NCBI GenBank assembly: GCA_027576995.1
Contig: JANBQC010000772.1
Coordinates: 1-11,257 of the forward strand
Direction of reading: 5' to 3'
Length of the DNA: 11,257 bases
Source: Dimargaris cristalligena
Taxonomy: Eukaryota > Kickxellomycota > Dimargaritomycetes > Dimargaritales > Dimargaritaceae
Shown here: piece after piece, positions 8,368 through 11,257 of the stretch
Position numbering within the stretch: position 1 is the first letter of the stretch
Layout: every line of letters starts with the position of its first letter
The notes under the pieces: generated by a model
Databases searched by the model: none
Seen by the model: the letters and a program-made list of their open reading frames with translations, nothing else
What the model was told of the DNA's origin: nothing
Made by a program: the position numbers and the translations under genes

Positions 8368-9509
8368 TACGATAAGCACACTGACAATAGAGAATACTGG
8401 CTGCAGTACGAATTGACATTATCCATACGGTATATAAACCTAGGCTGCTACCCAAGCCCATCACCCCGGCCCGTACTAATCAAGCTACTACATAGACCAG
8501 TCCAATACCAGTCCTGTCGTCCGCAATTAGATACTAAGGAAGGGTTGGCCAAGGCGCTTGAGCAGCTGGGAATTATATATATGGGAGTAATTCAACAAGG
8601 CTGTATAACAAAAAATCCATTTGATAAGGCAAATACTACTGGTTGAAAATAAACATACCACCGATTTCCCCATACGCATAACAGTTAAAACCCTATACAA
8701 CCGAGCTGAACTTCACCCATATTCATTGAAACTCACTGCTAGCACCGTATATTGGTGGGAAAAGATCCTACATGCGCTAATAAACTGTGCCGCTTTTGAA
8801 AGAATTAATTTTAACCTTATGATTTGCGGCGATGTTCACTTTTTGTACATTGCGAGGATAAAGCGACATAATAGGGCAAAATACTGTACTAGAAACGCGG
8901 CCCAGTCCTAGAAACATCTATGACCAGTCTATTGTAAAAGGGGAAAATTATTACCACCCCAATGAAAAAATATATTACCCGTAAGTTATCTGAAAAGCAG
9001 TTTACTTGCCCAGTGCAATTCACCGCCGAAATAATAGGTATCGGAATGGACCTTGTGTTGCACTACCAGCCCTCGAAGTCCATAAAGGCGCAATTGGTGA
9101 ACTGGCAGGCGCGCGATCAGTGGCTTAAGTCATGTATTATTTTCGGTAAACAGGGCCCGGATAACTCGAAGGCGGGCTCCCCATCCAACTTGGTGGCCTG
9201 GGCGTGATTTTGCAGTCTCCAAATGGCCCGCTTAGCCGAATGGTTTGCGGGAGTTTTTCTGAGGTAAGCTGGTCAATTTACCGGAGAGGGACCTGGCTGG
9301 ACAACCTTCCCAAAAATAACCAGTCCCGGTTGCGAATAACGAAACGAAGAGGCTCTACCCCCTGCCTAATTCGTTGACGATTACCCTCTCCCAAACGCCG
9401 CGCCCTACAAGATTTACCGCTGGAGTTATTGGTGGGTGGTTCGGGCACTTTTAACACTCGGGACCTTGAGAGGCAGTTTGGCCTCATACCTGACCTCAGC
9501 GATTCCTAA
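8368..9509 (+). pseudogene. Coding-like, frame-broken tract; maybe decayed retroelement RT/RNase H
   Basis: Four open blocks follow each other on the plus strand in shifting frames: 8368-8646, 8609-8911, 8962-9207 and 9165-9509 (the last with one internal TGA at 9375). Short stretches, in order, resemble Ty3/gypsy polymerase parts: LEQLGII (RT fingers), ILLVENK...RITVKTLYN (V-K-K...R-x-x-V-D-x-R-x-L-N), MDLVL and IIFGK (flanks of the palm), GLGVILQSPNGPLS (like the RNase H start) and FNTRDLE (like its T-D-H region). No intact catalytic motif such as Y-x-D-D is present, and spacing is too short in places. These resemblances are weak and were picked out afterwards. The tract may instead be a spliced gene of unknown type (GTAAGT at 8981 and GTAAGC at about 9263 are good donors) or chance. 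No LTR or target-site repeat is seen. Confidence 0.2.
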
Positions 9510-9587
9510 AGTGCCTCAATAGCCCATCGAATTCGTTTATATTTTCGGAGATGAATGAGGCTGGAAAGTAGGGCGCGATTTATGAAA

Positions 9588-9595
9588 TATAAAAG
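9588..9595 (+). promoter_or_regulatory. TATA box of DPBB gene 2
   Basis: TATAAAAG followed by GGAGG lies 236 bases before the ATG at 9824, almost the same spacing as in the paralogue. It sits just after the coding-like tract, so 9510-9823 holds only this promoter and a leader. Confidence 0.6.
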
Positions 9596-9688
9596 GGAGG
9601 CTAGCCGGACTCCCCTAGATTCACCAACAGCTGAGTTTTCTCATTCCATACATCGACCTGGACTATCTTTGTCTGCCAGTTTTTAGCT

Positions 9689-9724
9689 ATGACATCAAAT
9701 TGGTCTCGTCTAATTCACCAGTAA
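9689..9724 (+). promoter_or_regulatory. Upstream ORF, 11 codons, in DPBB gene 2 leader
   Basis: The only ATG between the TATA box and the main start opens an 11-codon frame (MTSNWSRLIHQ) ending at TAA 9722-9724, 99 bases before the main ATG. That spacing would allow reinitiation. The paralogue also has exactly one short uORF, but the peptides are unrelated. Confidence 0.35.
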
Positions 9725-9823
9725 ACAAGTGGCTATAGATATCGCTTTAATTGTATTAGTAGGCCCGAAATACTATCTATACTATCTTGTCTTCACCATT
9801 GATTACTTGACGTAGATTTCACC

Positions 9824-10674
9824 ATGAAAATCGCACTCATGACCATGGTTACCCTGTCGGTAATGGCTGGTGTCCATGCTTTACCGAGCCACGGGTTAGT
9901 ACGTCGTCAAGTTCCGGCTGCGCCGGTTCAAGCCAACCCCGCTCCGCCCCAACCAACCCCACCAGCTTCTGCTATTCCGGGCCCACCCGCCCCGGCTACT
10001 CCAGCACCACCTGCTCCAGCCACGCTAGCTCCCCCGGCTCCTGTTGTTCCCGCACCCCCAGCTACCCCTGCACCCGCCCCTGTCACTCCGGCACCAGCAC
10101 CCGTCGTTCCAGCACCAACGCCGATACCGGCAGCGCCGCCTGCTGAAGTTGGTAAGCCTATCCAGGGAATGGCTAGTTTCGAGGATGAAGGCCCCAAACA
10201 CTTCGGCTCGTGTGGGTCTATAGAGACCCTTGAAACCTTTACGGTAGCAATCGTAAGTTAGGCTCATTGGTGTATAATATGGTTGGTTGGTATACTCTGC
10301 AGTGGCTATACTTCCCCCTTCCCCTAAAAAATAGGATTGCTTCCATTCAGGCTCACAAGTTAGAGGGCCTTTAAATCACAACCCCGATATCCTTACAAGG
10401 CTAAGCTAATCATACCATTTACATGAATATTATTCAAATTGGTTAGAACAACGCCCAAATGGGCCCAAGCCAAACTCCGCGGAATAACCCCAACTGTCGC
10501 AAAACAATGACTATACAGTACATGAACAATCCCCCTCTACAAGCATTGATTACTGATAGCTGCGACATTTGTCCACCAGGCGAAATTGTATTGAGCGTAT
10601 CGGCAGCCAAAGCCCTCGGACCGGCCTTCATTGAGGCAGGCCGCTCCTCTGTAACATGGACTATTAATCCATAA
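9824..10674 (+). CDS. Secreted RlpA-like DPBB protein 2, Pro/Ala-rich (two exons)
   Basis: Exons are 9824-10252 and 10447-10674, giving 218 residues. The ATG has a strong context (TTCACCATGA). A signal peptide (MKIALMTMVTLSVMAGVHAL) is followed by RR at residues 27-28, the same positions as in DPBB protein 1. Residues 33-106 are a low-complexity Pro/Ala linker. The barrel starts near residue 114: FGSCGS (Cys130), FTVAI, NPNC (Cys160), TMTI, TDSCDIC (Asp180, Cys182, Cys185), PPGEIVLS and a closing VTWTINP. The second-exon half is clearly similar to DPBB protein 1 (QMG, K-T-M-T-I, Q-A-x-I-T-D, SAA-x-ALG, GR-x-x-VTW), so the genes are duplicates. Pro/Ala-rich linkers of this type often extend through or along the cell wall. 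As in the paralogue, the Gly after the NP-x-C cysteine is replaced (Arg). The family call is secure; a role in wall remodelling, host contact or inhibition of a target enzyme cannot be told from sequence. Confidence 0.87.
9920..10141 (+). repeat. Pro/Ala-rich low-complexity repeat inside DPBB gene 2
   Basis: This segment encodes imperfect repeats of P-A-P-x and A-P-P-A-P units (residues 33-106) broken by single Thr, Val or Ile. The DNA is C-rich with many CCNGCN pairs, the kind of tract that expands and contracts by slippage. The other DPBB gene has a Ser/Thr/Ala-rich linker instead, so the linker has diverged far more than the barrel. Confidence 0.75.
10253..10446 (+). other. Phase-0 GT-AG intron in DPBB gene 2
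   Basis: The donor is GTAAGT (10253-10258) after the Ile of TVAI; the acceptor is GGTTAG ending at 10446, before AAC. The 194-base intron sits at the same codon and phase as in the paralogue. A good branch site, GCTAAT (10405-10410), lies 37 bases upstream of the acceptor. Confidence 0.87.
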
Positions 10675-11257
10675 ATGCCGCACTGGGCGGAATCTATCAC
10701 CACTTATGGTTATCCCATAGTCTATTCGTATATATCAACATAAATCTGTCTTTATCACCCCAAGTGACACTGTACCATCCAGTCTATCAATAGTTCTTCG
10801 TGTACATTACCCATATAAATAAGTTGAGTTATGTAGCCATGTTCGTAACTGGGCCGCCAATCCTCTAATTGTCATTTTATTTGAGTTAGGGATTGTCAAT
10901 AATTGGAATGTATGAGTTGAAAAAATCAAAATATTGAGGTATATTGGCACCCTCCAAGAAGGACTTCTTTCGGCTGAATAGCAAATAAAGCTGCCGGCCA
11001 TCGAATTCTATCTTGACAGTCCATTTTTTTACCACACTGGGTTTGATTAATTTGGTTTAATTGATAAAATGGGATATGTCTGAGCTCCAACGGACGGCAG
11101 TCTATTTAGTAAATTGCTGTACATACTCAACCACCACGGCACCCATAGTAATCAGTCACAGCCTAGAATTGGGAAATATACTCAGTAGTCCGCCCTTAAT
11201 TATCAGTGAATCATAATTTATCGGGTGTATGCCTCAATTTGATAAGTGAATCGGGCA
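10675..11257. other. AT-rich 3' flank, no gene seen
   Basis: This holds the 3' untranslated region of DPBB gene 2 and intergenic DNA. An AATAAA at 10984-10989 is 310 bases after the stop and rather far for a poly(A) signal; a nearer candidate, AATAAG, lies around 10816. A 64-codon minus-strand frame at 10807-11001 looks like chance. Confidence 0.5.

Noticed and set aside
9229..9345. A-box-like TAGCCGAATGG followed by a B-box-like GGTTGCGAAT.
   Set aside because: The B box has an extra base and no cloverleaf with a 7-bp acceptor stem can be drawn.
9278..9487. Minus-strand frame of 69 codons, Arg-rich.
   Set aside because: It has no recognisable content and overlaps the plus-strand coding-like tract; probably chance.
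9928..10197. Minus-strand glycine/alanine-rich frame of 89 codons.
   Set aside because: It is the antisense of the Pro/Ala repeat in DPBB gene 2; Pro codons read backwards give Gly.
10807..11001. Minus-strand frame of 64 codons.
   Set aside because: AT-rich flank, no promoter or motif, no similarity to known families.

Overview
The window looks like nuclear DNA of a fungus, probably an early-diverging (zygomycete-grade) lineage. Two secreted, proline/alanine-rich double-psi beta-barrel (DPBB) proteins carry fungal-style signal peptides, an Arg-Arg processing site and single short GT-AG introns. Between them lies an intronless gene for a clear homologue of Integrator subunit 4 (INTS4), a complex not found in the yeast models. 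There is no bacterial-type operon structure and no sign of a variant genetic code. The lineage assignment is inference; the gene content is read directly.

Layout. 1-3065 is mostly AT-rich, gene-poor DNA with G-runs, small direct and inverted repeats and one uncertain proline/lysine-rich minus-strand ORF (1003-1233). 3066-4216 is DPBB gene 1 (+): TATA box, leader with one uORF, two exons. 4263-4782 is a possible two-exon gene (-) of unknown function, tail to tail with DPBB gene 1. 5083-8049 is INTS4 (-), 988 residues. 8050-8367 is the INTS4 5' flank. 8368-9509 (+) is a frame-shifting, coding-like tract that may be a decayed retroelement RT/RNase H region; this reading is weak. 9588-10674 is DPBB gene 2 (+), built exactly like gene 1. 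10675-11257 is AT-rich 3' flank.

How the genes relate. The two DPBB genes are ancient duplicates: Arg-Arg at the same residues (27-28), a phase-0 intron at the same codon, TATA boxes at almost the same distance from the start (243 and 236 bases), strongly similar C-terminal barrel halves, but quite different low-complexity linkers. They are probably wall-associated or secreted proteins. INTS4 is a nuclear housekeeping gene that happens to lie between them; nothing in the sequence suggests a functional link. I found no tRNA, rRNA, CRISPR array or intact mobile element. The best leads for new biology are the DPBB pair, with its short uORFs, and the presence of INTS4 in a fungal setting.
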